From Odobenus rosmarus divergens (Eukaryota; Chordata; Mammalia; Carnivora; Odobenidae), in NCBI RefSeq assembly GCF_000321225.1, contig NW_004451007.1, forward strand, positions 154,296 to 218,295: a DNA stretch of 64,000 bases, read 5' to 3'. Numbering within the stretch: position 1 is the first letter of the stretch; each line of letters starts with the position of its first letter. Made by a program: the position numbers and the translations under genes. The notes below the pieces were generated by a model. That model was not told the origin of the DNA and made no database searches. It was given only the letters and a program-made list of their open reading frames with translations. Below are positions 43,426 through 56,599 of the stretch, piece after piece.

Positions 43426-44797
43426 CCTGCAGCGACCTGAAACCCTCTCAATGCAGTAGAACTAGGCTGAAGTGTCTATAAAATAAAGTAAATTGGAATC
43501 AAACTTACTGTAGATTAAAACAAAAATATTTATTATTCCTAAAACTCTTGGTATTTCCCTACCAAAAGTGCAAGGTTTTATTATCATGTTCTCTAAAATG
43601 TTATGAAATCTCTTAGAGAAGCTGTTATTTCATTTCCTTTCCAGGTAAAGTCATGTAATATTAACTAACATCTGTATACAAGTTGCACACAAATAAAGGA
43701 ACAGAGCTGTGATATTCCTCTTTGATATGAAATTGAAAAAAATCAAAACAAACAGCGGGAACGATAGAGAAGAATGATTATGACATTAAAAATAGGAAAT
43801 TTGGATTTTTAGCAGTCCGATAATGATATGTATGTAATTTTATATATTAAACTACTGGAAAAGCAGTAAGATTATTTCATTTTCCCTTGTATGCATTTTA
43901 ATAACTCAAAAAATTTAAAGCTGTTCTTCACTTCATTGATATTCTTCCTCCAGGCACCTCTATGCATGAAATTCAATGAAAACCTCCTTTTTTTTTGACA
44001 GACTCCACCTAAAATATATAAAATTATCAGTGCTCAGGCAGAATGATTCTCCTTTTTTCCGCAGAATATGCCCATTAACAAATTACATTGAAATATCACT
44101 ACCTCTAATTAAATTACTCTGAGAAAGCACAGGTTGTGTAGAAGCTCCTTTTCCCAACTATCTGATTATTAGTCTCTGAAATTCGATGCAACTTAGTTCT
44201 TCTAAATTTAGTTATTAGGCTACTTATGTCAACAAAGACGGAATCCTAATTCCTAATTTTTGTGACGGGTTTCTGTTACTTTTTAAAGAAAACAGAGTTT
44301 CATCGTAAATTTTACTGAAAACAGAAGTTCTTGCTAACTGGGAGTTTTCAAAAGCACCACCGAAAAAGGAAAAAGCAGAACTAAACTAATCGCATATCTA
44401 AATCAACTTTGACAAAGCGGACTCCAAATGTGCCACAGAAACCAGAAAGAGCGAATGTTTCCCCAGAATGCCCGGCCTGCTAAGGCCGGGAACAAAAGGA
44501 TGTTGTATGTTTTATGAAACCTGAATAAAAGAAAGCGGTACATAGAACATAATGTTCATTAACCAAATTAGCCCTACTGGTATTACATAATATCACATTA
44601 ACTGAAATTAAAATCCATTGAACTGTTGCACTATTAAATGCAAAACCAGTTGCTGATAGTAAAGTTATAAAACAAACAGGGTAAGATTTTATCCTAAGCA
44701 TGTAAAACAATTTAAGAAATACTTATTCCTTTACCGGCTATTAGGAGAGAAAGATTATGCTCACATATGAAGAAATAACAATGTATTTAAAATATTT

Positions 44798-44981
44798 TTT
44801 TTTAAGATTTTGTTCAATTATTTGGTAGAGAGAGAGAGGGTGCGAGCACGAGCAGTGGGGAGGAGGCAGAGGGAGAAGGAGAGGCAGACTCCCTCGCTAA
44901 GCAGGGAGTCCCACTCAGGAGCCCGAAATCACGACCTGAGCTAAAGGCAGACGCTTATTCACTGAACCACCCAGGCACCCC
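44798..44981 (-). mobile_element. SINEC, minus orientation
   Basis: T-run at the left, purine-rich middle, 'aatcacgacctgagctaaag' and head (ctgaaccacccaggcacccc). It forms an inverted pair with the copy at 45013. Confidence 0.88.
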
Positions 44982-45012
44982 TAAAATAGCTCTTGAAAAT
45001 ATACCATAATGA

Positions 45013-45206
45013 GGGGTGCCTGGGTGGCTAAGTTAATCATCTGCCTTCGGCTCAGGTCACGGTCCCAGGGTCCTGGGATCGAGCCCCGCATCGGGCTCCC
45101 TGCTCCGCGGGAAGCCTGCTTCTCCCTCTCCCACTCCCCCTGCTTGTGTTCCCTCTCTCGCTGTGTCTCTCTCTGCCAAAAAAAATAAATAAAATGTTAA
45201 AAAAAA
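45013..45206 (+). mobile_element. SINEC, plus orientation
   Basis: Starts ggggtgcctgggtggctaag. The target-site duplication ataccataatga is seen at 45001-45012 and 45207-45218. Confidence 0.94.
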
Positions 45207-45664
45207 ATACCATAATGATACATAACGCATAGTTTAAAAGCTGAATTCCCAATAATTACTGCCAATTCCCTGGAAAGATGTATCAGCTCCCCAGCCACTA
45301 CAAAGAACTGTATAAATAGTAAAGTTGGACTTTCTACAGACCGCAAACTATACAAATGTAACAAAAGCATAGCAGAATCCACACGATGTTACACATGTTA
45401 TTTCTAAAGGCTGCTTATACTTTCTGAACTAGCAACATGACGTGAATTAAGTATTTAAAAATGCAGGATTCCATAAAAATTTCATCAGTTACTATTTTTT
45501 TTCATAAATCCAATAAAGTTATCAGAAACGATTACATAAAATCCCTAAGTTGGCAATAAAATTTAAGTGGCAAAACAATTAACAAATTCTAATACAAATT
45601 CAATGAATGTGTTTCTGCTTGGGAAACATCACCATATAACCTGGAAAAAAACATCGTCTCCCAG

Positions 45665-45873
45665 GGGCACCTGAGTGGCCAAGTCAGTTGGGCATCCAGC
45701 TCTTGATTTCAGCTCAGGTCATGATCTCAGGGTTGTGGGATCAAGCCCCGCATCAGGCTCCACACTCAGCACTGAGTCTGCTTGTCCCTCTCGCTCTGCT
45801 CCTCCCCCCAACCTGGGCATGCTCTTTCTCAAATAAATAAATAAAATCTTAAAAAACAAAAACAAAACAAAAC
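45665..45873 (+). mobile_element. SINEC, plus orientation
   Basis: Starts gggcacctgagtggccaag and ends in an A/C-rich tail (caaaaacaaaacaaaac). The flanking duplication acatcgtctcccag (before) and acatggtctcccag (after, to 45892) differs at one base. Confidence 0.92.
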
Positions 45874-46006
45874 AAAAAACATGGTCTCCCAGTCTATCCT
45901 ATTATTATTGTCTCAGTAACCCACTGTCTAACTTTTTAAAGAATTACTGTATAAACCCTAGAAAACAGTTCCAGGAACATGAAAGTATACTTTCAACAAG
46001 CTCTAC

Positions 46007-46066
46007 AGACAGCATTTCTTAGATCCAGTTCAGCTCAGACAGCATTTCTTAGATCCAGTTCAGCTC
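46007..46066 (+). repeat. Tandem duplication, 30 bp x 2
   Basis: A 30-base unit beginning agacagcatttcttagatcc occurs twice head to tail (46007-46036 and 46037-46066) without a mismatch. Confidence 0.97.
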
Positions 46067-47799
46067 ACTCTGGCCTGTCACAGAGAGTCACAAGGAAAAG
46101 GAAGGCAAGTAATCTATGACATGTAAATTAAACAATAGGCTATGATTTTTAATGCATTAATGTAACAGTAATAAAGGACTATTTGAAGATTAAGATTTTA
46201 CACAAATGTATAAATACTTTAGTTGAGTAATACCAATTTTAAATGCCAATTACTTATATTAAAAAATATATTTTATGCTTATTAAATTTTTATTAATGTG
46301 TCCTGAACTGTGATCATTTCTAAATGCTGTCACCGGCTTAAAACAAACCAACCAACAAACAAAAATAAAACAAAAAATACTCTTCAGAAGTGTTCCCTCC
46401 CTCTATCACAGCTGAAATGAACATCTACCTCTGTGAACACACCAACTCAGCAGTCTGAATAGCTCGGCTAAAATCTGCTTCAAATGACATTCATAAGCCT
46501 CATCCTCATTAATGGGTTGACATTTCCTCTTGGAGAAATGATTACGTTTCTATTTCACCATTCTCATTAATTAGATCAAACTGAATGGGATTAATTGTCA
46601 TATACTATGACTTTATGGCCATCTCCTGCATACTCCACACTGTGTAACTTATCTAGAAACATCACAGGTGCATGAGTGTTCTGTCTAGGAGCAATTATCT
46701 CACCAACCCTTCCCCAAATGCCCCTATAGCACTCATGGTCCAACTCTTAGGTATACTTACGAAGGGTCAAGACAGCTTTAAAATTTTATGGAGATAAAAG
46801 ATTTTGCACATTTAATTTACCCCATGAAAATACGTGTGCATGTATTAAGGTATTTTCATTACATTAACCATGATAATGTCAAGGCAAATATCCTGTGTTT
46901 TTATTATTTGCTTCCAACTTTAACATTTGCCAATCTGTATGTATTAGCTACAATAAATTGAGTTAGGCTAAAACAATATCCTTATCCTGTCCTGATAAGC
47001 AGATGCAATAAGCAGACTAGTGTGAATTATGTTTTTTTGCCTAAAAGCCCCAGCAATACTAATGCTTTGGGATAATATATTAAAACCCTATTTTAAAAAA
47101 TTATCTTAGATACCTGACTTCAGGAAGCATGAAAATGAAGTAAAACATTAGATGTAAATAAATGGGACAATGACAGAAAAACACACACACGTAACAGTAA
47201 TAATGAAAGACGTATTACATGTGAATTTTTCATTAAAAGAAAACTCTCAGTTTTTTAAAGGAAGGGTATAAAAACCAAGAACAGAGAGAAATGCAAGGTG
47301 TGAAGGAGACTCCAGATAGCATGGTGTGGCAGTGGGTCCATGTTTTTGGTGTGCTACCTTTGATTCAAATACACAGCCATCATAATAAAATATAAAGAGT
47401 TGAAACAAAATGAGATAAAATCCAGGCAGGCTCAAAAACAAGATGAATGTTGCACTAGACCGGAAATGAACTTAATGTGAATTGTCGCCTGGATAGGGAG
47501 GCAAGCAGGGTTAACTGAAATGCAGCTTCTCTGGGGTAAAGGCACTTGAATGTGAGGGGGACATCAGAACCTAATGCACCAAATGAAATTAACTTCATGG
47601 ACCATTCTGATTTTCCAGATCCCACTTCCCATTCCTTCTCCTTCTCTGGAAGATGTCTCAAGGGGATCAGGCGAGGACCTTCACTTCTCTACATTCTCAC
47701 CCTAGGTGATTTCAACTCACCCCAAGGTTTTAAAAACCACCTGTACAAAGATGAATACTGAATATGTATCTATAAACTTTGTTCTCCTGAGATCTAAAC

Positions 47800-48310
47800 T
47801 CCTACATCCAACTTTCCATGTCCAATTGGATATGTAAAAGGCAACTCAAACTAAGCAGGTGCCAAACCCAACTCTTGATTCCCTCCTGCCCTCAATAATG
47901 AAGCATGGTAAACAGCGTCACCCTACACCCAAATAAATGCTCGGACTACAAGTCTAGCTGTTGAGTTTGACTCCGGTTTTATTCCAAATGGATCAATTTG
48001 AAGATCCTGTCAGCTCTATTTTCAAAATATATCCCCAGCACGGCTCCAAGGCTACTGTCTTACCATCAGCCCTTAGTGGGGCTGATTCATGACTAGAGCC
48101 TCTAATTGGTCTATCACTTCCACTCTTCATAATACCTATAGTGGCCTTTTAAAAATATAAGTTAGATCATACTCAAAGGCTTCCTGTCACACACAGAATA
48201 AATTCCTTAACAAAAGCCGTTGGTCCTGCAAACTCATCTTCCTTTCCTCTTCTCCTCACTCACAGGTTCCCCAGTCTTGTGATTCCTCCAACAAGCCTCA
48301 AGTCCTTGTT
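47800..48310 (+). repeat. L2-like relic
   Basis: 'tataagttagatcatactca', 'aaggcttcctgtcacacaca', 'gaataaattccttaacaaaa' and 'ggttccccagtcttgtgatt' follow the order of the L2 3' region. Diverged, boundaries approximate. Confidence 0.55.
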
Positions 48311-49685
48311 TGTATATTTGAAATATCACACAATGCAGGAGAGAGAGAGAGGAGAAAATAAAACAGGGAAGGAGCAAGAAAATTTGGAAAACCAACTGTC
48401 CAGGTAAAAGATAATTAGGTTTATTCTGGTCTTTTTATAGGCTTTATTATTAAAGTTACCTTCTTTAATGTTTCCAACTTTCTTCCTTTTTTTTTTTCTT
48501 TCCCTGTCACTGGTACCAATGAATGATTCGAGTTGACTTTTTTCAGTCAAACCAATTAATGATTAAAAGGCACCTGAGACCCTTTTTCAACCATTAGCTG
48601 GTTTGACTAGAGATAAGTGATTGAATCATTGAATGCATAGGGAGGGGTGTGGCATATTATGCATTTTAGCAAGAGCTAAGCAAATAGAGAGGCAGCAAAC
48701 AAGTGTTTTGATGTCTGTAATCTAGTAAACTAAACGGTCTAGCCACCAGAACGTGCCGCCATGGATGAGATGCTACAGATCACCCAGACCCTGTGTTCTA
48801 CTGCACCACCCAGCCTCGAAAACAACACTGGAATTTGAAAATGTGCAGGAGGAATGAAGGAATTCCAACTAGCTCCTCAGTAGTAAGGACGAGGTCAAGG
48901 ATAACAACGGTCTAGTGTTGAGCCAGTGTTCATTCATATGTATATTAGGTCTTCTCAAAACTGGGGACTGGGAAGAGTGAACATAAACTTGTGGCCTCAG
49001 CATCTCAACCCCAATTATAATCCTGCTTCAGTGAGAATGTGTACAGCATGACTCTCAATATACGGAAATAAAAGCAAAGGTGGATCTTGCGCCCACTTCC
49101 TCAGATCCAACAACACGGTAATAATATCACATTCACTTGTTTTGTATGTATGTGTGAATCCATCTATCTATCTACATATGAAAGTGAAGTGCTTAGCACT
49201 ATACTCTGAACAGAGTATGAAGTCAGCTATGACTCTCATTACTGCTCTTTCTAAGCCAGGAGTTCAGAGTTAAGAATATTTGTGATCTAATATCTCATTT
49301 GGATAACACTCCTAATGATCCAAATACTTTCATGTCTTTTTTTTTTTTTTCCTTTTCCTATTCGTACCATAGTTTCTCACTTTCACACGTAGGGAAACAA
49401 AAGGCTACAGAGTTTAAGTGACCTGGTCACATTGAAAGTGATGACACAGCTGCCTGAAAATTCTTGGGGGCAGTCTGCGAAGAACACACTATAGTTCAGG
49501 ACCAAGGGAAATTTCCAGTTCTTGCTGAACTGCCTGCACTGAATGAAAATTAGCCAAATGATTCCCAGTCTACCATCTATAGTGAATATAGAGATAGATA
49601 TGGCAAGGTCCCTGATCTCTAGGAGTTTACATTTAGGAGGAAATGCCTTTAATAACTAACAGTAAAGTAAAACAATATAGAACAT

Positions 49686-49880
49686 GGGGCACCTGGGTGG
49701 CTCAGTCGTAAAGCGTCTGCCTTCGGCTCAGGTCATGATCCCAGAGTCCTGGGATCGAGCCCCACATCGGGCTCCCAGCTCAGCGGGAAGCCTGCTTCTC
49801 CCTCTCCCACTCCCCCTGCTTGTGTTCCCTCTCTCGCTGTGTCTCTCTCTGTCAAATAAATAAATAAAATCCTAAATATA
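49686..49880 (+). mobile_element. SINEC, plus orientation
   Basis: Starts ggggcacctgggtggctcag and ends in (AAAT)n. The flanking atatagaaca on the left (49675-49684) recurs at about 49883-49892 within a TA repeat. Confidence 0.92.
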
Positions 49881-50390
49881 TATATATAGAACAAGGTGGG
49901 CTAAGCCAAAGTTCTTGACAATTATGTTTGAGAGGAGGAAGAGAATCACTGAATACAGAATGCAAATGGCAGCAGGCTTTTGATCTGAACATAGAAGGAA
50001 GCACAGGATTCCAACAGGCTGTGAGGGGACAGAGGAATGGTGGTGGCTTCTGCATGAATGGGGCTTGGATCTCCAGCAGTGATGGCACCTTTCACAGAAG
50101 CATCAGTGTTTATGTTAAGAGCCGCGCCTGGATCACAATTGTTCCTCACTCAATGCCTTTGTTAAGGATGAGTATTTGTAAAGGATTTTTTCCTAGGGCA
50201 AATTTGTTTGGCAAGGTGTTTGTACAACATATTATCTTTGTGGAGTAGGAATATTTATGGACTCAAGTCTCTTACTGCAGTCCTCAGGTAGACTGAAATC
50301 CATTAGGTTGAAAGAAGAAAAGTCAACATAGGCACAAGCTAAAGATGAAATTACTGATGCACATGAGTTGGTTTACAGAATTTAGGGACC

Positions 50391-50439
50391 GTGTGTGTGT
50401 GTGTGTGTGTGTGTGCGTGCGCGCGTGCGTGTGTGTGCG
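50391..50439 (+). repeat. (GT)n/(GC)n alternating purine-pyrimidine tract
   Basis: 49 bp of strict alternation, mostly GT with a GC-rich core (gtgcgtgcgcgcgtgcgtg). This composition favours Z-DNA. Confidence 0.95.
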
Positions 50440-53400
50440 ACATGCATATCTGATAATAAGATTAAGCGTTAAAATTTAAATGTCATTGTAGGTAGCATTT
50501 TCCCTTTTCCTGAGCCATGGGCTAGATCTATTAATATGAGGAAGACCATTAGTGGTACTTTTAAAACACAGGAATTTTTAAAGAATACACAATATAATAT
50601 GCAAGATGTGATTATAAAGAAATGGGATTAATGCCACAAGTCACACAGAAAAATCAGATTCATTACATAACAAGCACGCCTTGTATAAATTGGAGTCCAA
50701 CCAACGGGGCACTAAATATGCACTTTAATTTAGAGTACAATACAGAAGTAACTTTACGATCTAATGAGATGAATTATTAATGAAGCTAAAAGATACTAAA
50801 AAAATTCTGCTTGTATAAAGGCCAACTCTAATCTCATGTATTTTTATAAGTAATCTTCAATAAAACATTATCATTTTATACTCAACTGAACCATATCCTC
50901 AACTAGACTGACATAGTGTACTTTCCTCTGAATAGGAGAAATCACATCGATAATGAGATTTTTATGATTTTGTTCTTATTTGGTGCCAAAAAAAAGATAA
51001 ATAAAAAGAGCAGTGGACTACAGCCAGTAAACTGAGTTCTGGTTGCGGTTCTACTAATACCAGATAATTCTCTATAAACAGCTTTGCATTTTCATTTCGG
51101 CTGTAATGGGAGGGAGTTTCACTTGGTCATTGCTAATATCTTTTTACAGCACTAAAAATACGCAGACACATAGTTTAAAATTGAGGATCGTAACAAGTTC
51201 CAGAGTGATTATCACCACTGAAGGTTGTACTCAAGCTATTTTGGTTTGTTTTTGTTTTTCTTGTCGTTTGAGCAGGTTTTCGCTAAAATACAATGGCTTC
51301 TCTGGGACAAAAAGCACAGGAGAACTCACACGGGAATACATTTTTTTTCTCATGTGTTTTTTCTCTAGTTTTTAAGAAGTTCTAAATCCCACAGCAAAGT
51401 TACAGTCCAGATATCACATCCCATGTAATTACAGATGAGAGAGACCGCAACAGGACCAGTGCGGGCAATCTTCAATAGGTGAACGAGTTACAATTAATGA
51501 ATTGTAATTTATGATCTAGGTGTTTTTCTTTCGCAAAGCTTTGTATGCCATCAAAAAAACAAAAGAAGCTCCAGTTATTCTGTTTGAAACACAGCTCTTT
51601 CTGGAATAGATTCGTCACCTTCCTTACACGAAACCGATCTCAGTCACTGTAGCACAAAGTGCCACAATGAGCATAAATCTTGATGATCAAAAGATACCGT
51701 GGCTCATTCCCTTTAAATAATGAATGTTAACGAGGAAGGGTAAAACTCAAACTTCCTTAGAACAGTTTTTTATAACTATTTAAGAAGGAGCACAAAACTC
51801 TTGTAACTCTGGGAAATAAAAATATGCATTTGAGACAACTGAGGACACCATCCAAGCTGTCTCCTAAGTTTCCAGGCTTGATGGGATAAAGGCATTTCAG
51901 GAAAGAGGCACTGAAGACCTACAAAGTTCCTTGGGAGATATATGGCCAGAAAACCAACATGACTGTTTCAGGCTTAATTAATAACAGGGAAAAAAAAAAA
52001 AAGGTACAACGGAAAAGGTGCTCCTTTAACTTCTACATGTCGTATTTACTTTTAAAAGTGTCTAATAAAATAAGCTCAGTAGTTGTTACAAGAGAGGCAT
52101 CCTCTATTCGGTTCTTATCGAAACGGCTACACATAAACATTCCACTGCAAGTTTGGGTTTCTAATGAGTAGCATTCTGTTTCTCGGGTTCAAAGTCATTT
52201 TCTTTAAACAGCTTATTTTATATGCACACAGAACCTTTTGATAATTCTTTAATGGATTGCAGTGTAGACTTTAAAACAAGCAACTTTGTTGAATACCTTA
52301 TTGTTTTTCTAGGCGGTTTCAAATCCCTTGATGTTTGGCAAATTTTTACAAAATTAATGAGGTTAACCTTCATTTTTCAGACTTGCAGAGTTACTTTATG
52401 TTAGCATAGACCTCTTATTTAGAGATGACTCACAGTCAAGGGCTTTTAAGTTTGACTTTATTTTGGGGAAAAGCTACTAAGCTCAACATAGATCCTACGA
52501 AAAGAAAGTAAGGGACAGATTCAGGCAAGTGCATACAGATTAATACCATTTAAAATAAATTAGATTTATGAAAATACAGACATATGAACTTAAATTTAAA
52601 GAGACATTAATAATGTTTTTCACTTATAAGGCTCCCTTCCATAGCTGCATGATATTTTGCCTTGTTTCTCCTTTGCATGCCTGAAAACATGTGTCTTAAA
52701 ACAAGGTAAGTACTGGGAGAGGAGCTAGGAATAGAAAAGTGAACAGAGCATGGGGTCTACCATCAAGAAGTCAAAGTCTCATCTAAAAACTTCTCTAGCA
52801 AATTATGTGAATTAAAATGAAGAACTACAGAGTGGGGATTAGGGAAATTAGGCCAAGAAATTTAAAAGCTGAAGTTGACATTTAATAACATGATTAAACT
52901 GAGTATCACGAGTGGTATAAAGTTGCCAAAAAAATATTTGGTTTGTAAAATTTTAATTTACTTGCAGTTTGCAGGAAAAATGTCTGCTGTGTACAGAAAG
53001 GGACAAATACACATTGTTGCAAAGTACCCCTGTCCAGATTTGAAAACATGTCCCTTATTTTGAAATGTAAATGTGCAATTCACTCTAAAGAAGGCTAAGT
53101 GGAAAGATAGCTTTTAAACATTCCTTCCTTAAGCCACCAGTCCTGCCCCACAGAATATATTTGCACAGTCTTTCTGTGATTATGTTTTAGTTTGATTTTA
53201 GAATAATGGAAAATCATAGAATCACTGAATTCTTTGTTTAAAATACAGAAACATGCTTTGTACATAAGCCTTCTCATTTTATGCTACTTTGTTTCCCAAT
53301 CTAACTAAATCACTGTTGGAGGGAATGAATCAGGCGATTTTTGCTACCTGAAAAGAAAACATAAGATTCGGCTTGGTTCCTTACTTTCTCAGTGAAGATA

Positions 53401-54619
53401 CACACATTGCTCTTTAATAAAAACATGCCACCAAGTTTCCATTTCCCATAATTCCTTCTGCTTAGTGAACAAAGTCATACAGGGATAAAGTTCTTTCAAG
53501 CTGACGGAAATGCCTATGCAGCCTTTTATAACTGGAATACTGACCGTCAGCAAAATAGAGATTGGGTGGCTCAAACAGAGCCCATATTACATCTGATTCA
53601 CTGATCCCTTTCAAATTCTTGCCCCCAACCTCGGAGCAACACAAAACCTTCCTAAGCTCTGCTGGTCCTTTTGTCTGTTTGCAAAACAAAATACAACATA
53701 AGAATAAACTCTTAGGGGGGTAAAACAGCATTTCTATTTGGACAATTATCTCCCTTTGGCTACCTTAAGATTCATGTTCTTTCTGTTTTTTTCAGCTAGT
53801 AACCATCCATCACCTGTTCTTTAGCAATCTGTTAGGTAAAAATATCTGTAGCTCTCCTAGCTTTCTCTGAAGAAGCAACCTAAATGAAAAGTCAATAGTA
53901 AATGTACTTTGTGCACCCAGCAGCACTCAAAGTGCTTATAAGATAATTAGGACTGGTAAGGAGTCATTGGTTTTATACCTTAAATTGGGTAATTCGAGAT
54001 TAAATGTCAAAAGGATATATCTGAGAATACTTGCTAAAACACAAAATTTCATAATTAAAGAAATGCACTCCATGTAAGATCAAAGATGTTCTAAGTGCCA
54101 AATATGCCTCAAAATAATTTTGCTAATGGATAGATAGGAGATTCTTACAGGGTGCTTTTCCTCCCAGAGTTTTGTAGACATTAAACACACCATGAAACTT
54201 TTATGAGTTTCAGACAGACTTCCTCCACGAGGGCAGAACTACTTTTTACAGTGGCTTTTCGCGTGTTGTGTTGTTCTGAAACATCCCCCTTTCAACTATT
54301 AACTTTCCAGTTCACACCATACACTAAATAGTCTAGGACAGCACAAGAATCTTGTGGGAACCTGTGAGAAAGTCTACAGAAATACTCTGGGGCCATGCTG
54401 AACCCCAGAGGGTTCTGAGAGGCAGGGATAGGAAGAAAGGGAATTCCAGTGAGAATAAGAACAACTGAGCAGGATAAAGAGGGCGGATGACACGTCCAGG
54501 GAGAGGCAAAAACCAGCCATTGCTTAAAATCTAGTTCATATAAGGAGAAAGTGGAAGATACATTTATAAATTTAGTACGGATATACACAGAGGACTTGCA
54601 AAAATTCATGAGATGGATG

Positions 54620-55000
54620 CTGAAGGCTTTAGGTCAGGGGAAGCACACACAGTGTTTTGGGACAAGGGACCTAACGTCAACATCAAGGCTGGAATTATGG
54701 ATGAAAACCCCAAGACTGACAGAGCACTGAAGAGGTCAGCGCTGGAGCCTGAAATGAGGATCTGAGCCAGAGTGCTGGCCATAGGAATCTCAAAAGGAGA
54801 AATAATATACCCAGAGAGGGTGTGAAGATAGAATCCGGAGGAACTGATAACCAATCTGATGTAAGGCTAAGGACTGGCTATGAGAGGAAAAGAAGAAGTC
54901 AAAAAGGATTCCAGTGTTTTGAATCTGATTGACGAGTGGGAAGATGAATGGAAATGTGTTCAGTTTGAGGGAGGAAACAGTTTATAAAAGATCGTTTTTT
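54620..55000. repeat. Old dispersed-repeat-like DNA, family not identified
   Basis: Phrases such as 'agtcaaaaaggattccagtg' + 'ttttgaatctgattgacgag' recall a common, diverged mammalian interspersed repeat. The same type may underlie 17860-18500 and 20380-20600. I cannot name it. Confidence 0.35.
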
Positions 55001-55872
55001 CAGAACTGTTGATTTAATTTGGCATTAAAACACATATATGAATTGCGCATCTTCTGAGTGTCTGATGTGGGTGAGGTGTGGACGATTCACCCATGACCAT
55101 CCCTGGAGGAGCGCCTCGTCCAGTGATAGAGACACACACAAATCATTTGCCTAGTTGAAGTCATTGGAATGAGGTGAAATCTTTCAGGGAGAAAGTCACG
55201 TCTAATCTAAACTTTTCCTGCTGAGATTATTTTGTTTACTCGTCTTACTGACAAAAGACACTTGATAGCCACCTCATAGGTATCTCTTCAAAAAGATTTT
55301 TAAAATGTACTGATTTCAGCCCTCAATCTTTTTTTTTTTCCCTCCTTATTAAATGCATTAGCTTCTTCATTCATGGACCTTAGGTCATTTGTTTTCTTTT
55401 CCTCTGTACCAGATTCAAACTTGCTACTACTTTTTCAAATGTAAAACTTACAAAACCAGTTCCTTAAGCTCAAATGCGGGTGTGCAAAATCATTGCCCAG
55501 TTAACAACGTCGGAATACCTACTGCAAGTAAAATACTTGTCAGCTCTTGTAACTCCTCTGCAGACTGGGCAATTTTTTGTAAGCTTAAAAATCTTTGGAA
55601 ATTTTCATGGTAAGTGAGTGTTACGTGCCCTGTCTCTGGTATTGTACACGGGACAGTGGCCTCTCTCAGTCATCCTTAAGGCTCTTGGTCCCTTGCTTAA
55701 CACTCTTCCAGATGTATGCCTTGGGTCTCAGGTCATGAAAAGTCCCTTCATTTTTCTCCTTTGCACAGCCATTGAAAGTTGTCCCTCATAAACCCACAAC
55801 CTATACTACGGGATCTCCTGTGAATCCACATTTCTGACATCTGAGGATTCTGAGGCTCTGAGGTTCGGTGCA

Positions 55873-55893
55873 GGGGGTGGGGGGGAGGGGGGG
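55873..55893 (+). other. G-quadruplex candidate
   Basis: G5-T-G7-A-G7: enough guanines for four G-tracts with very short loops. It lies on the strand opposite to the transcript. Confidence 0.75.
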
Positions 55894-56049
55894 TATGGAG
55901 ACATCATGATGATTGGGATGTCAGGTGTCTGTGTTCTGGGCACACTTTTTGTGTGACACTCTTTGCTCCCTGCATTTGTCCAGTGCTCCTTCCGATCTGT
56001 GCTTGGATTTAGGAGAGTGGTGTTGACATTTCAGTGATTTCACAGACCT

Positions 56050-56180
56050 GATCATATCTGATCCCTCACTTCAACCCAAGTAGGTAGTAACTCATATTTC
56101 CATTTTATAAATGAATTAATTATGGCTCAGGGAGATTAAGCAACCTGCTCAGGTTCCACAACTGTCAAAGAAAACAAACT
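56050..56180 (-). repeat. MIR relic
   Basis: Reverse MIR: 'catatttccattttataaat', 'atggctcagggagattaagc', 'aacctgctcaggttccacaa'. Confidence 0.65.
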
Positions 56181-56312
56181 ACCATTATTAGGGACCAAAC
56201 GAACTATAAATAATGATGGGTTTCTAGCCCACATTTAGTTTATGGCTTGTTATAATTACCTATTTTCTGCTCTAGCACTGCCAAGTCTGGACGTCACAGT
56301 CTGTATCACATG

Positions 56313-56332
56313 TTTTTTTTTTTTTTTTTTTT
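56313..56332 (+). repeat. Poly(T) run, 20 bases
   Basis: An uninterrupted T homopolymer without a recognisable SINE or L1 body attached. Confidence 0.9.
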
Positions 56333-56599
56333 GGTCAAGTTCTTCTCACCACTAATTTGTAAGGATCATTTTCTTTCAATTTTATTAGTTGTGGGGATAA
56401 GCAATTCCACAACATTTTGAGTCCTGTGTGACTATGAAACAGATCTTGGTATTTTAGAGTGATTCTGTAAACACAAAGAAAGCGAACTTAAGGTCAGTCA
56501 ACATTTACAGTTCAAGAAAAAGAGACCATTAGACAACCAACAAGGAGTCTTCTGAACTATTTCCTGACGATAACGCATGTCTTAAGATTGGCAACCACT

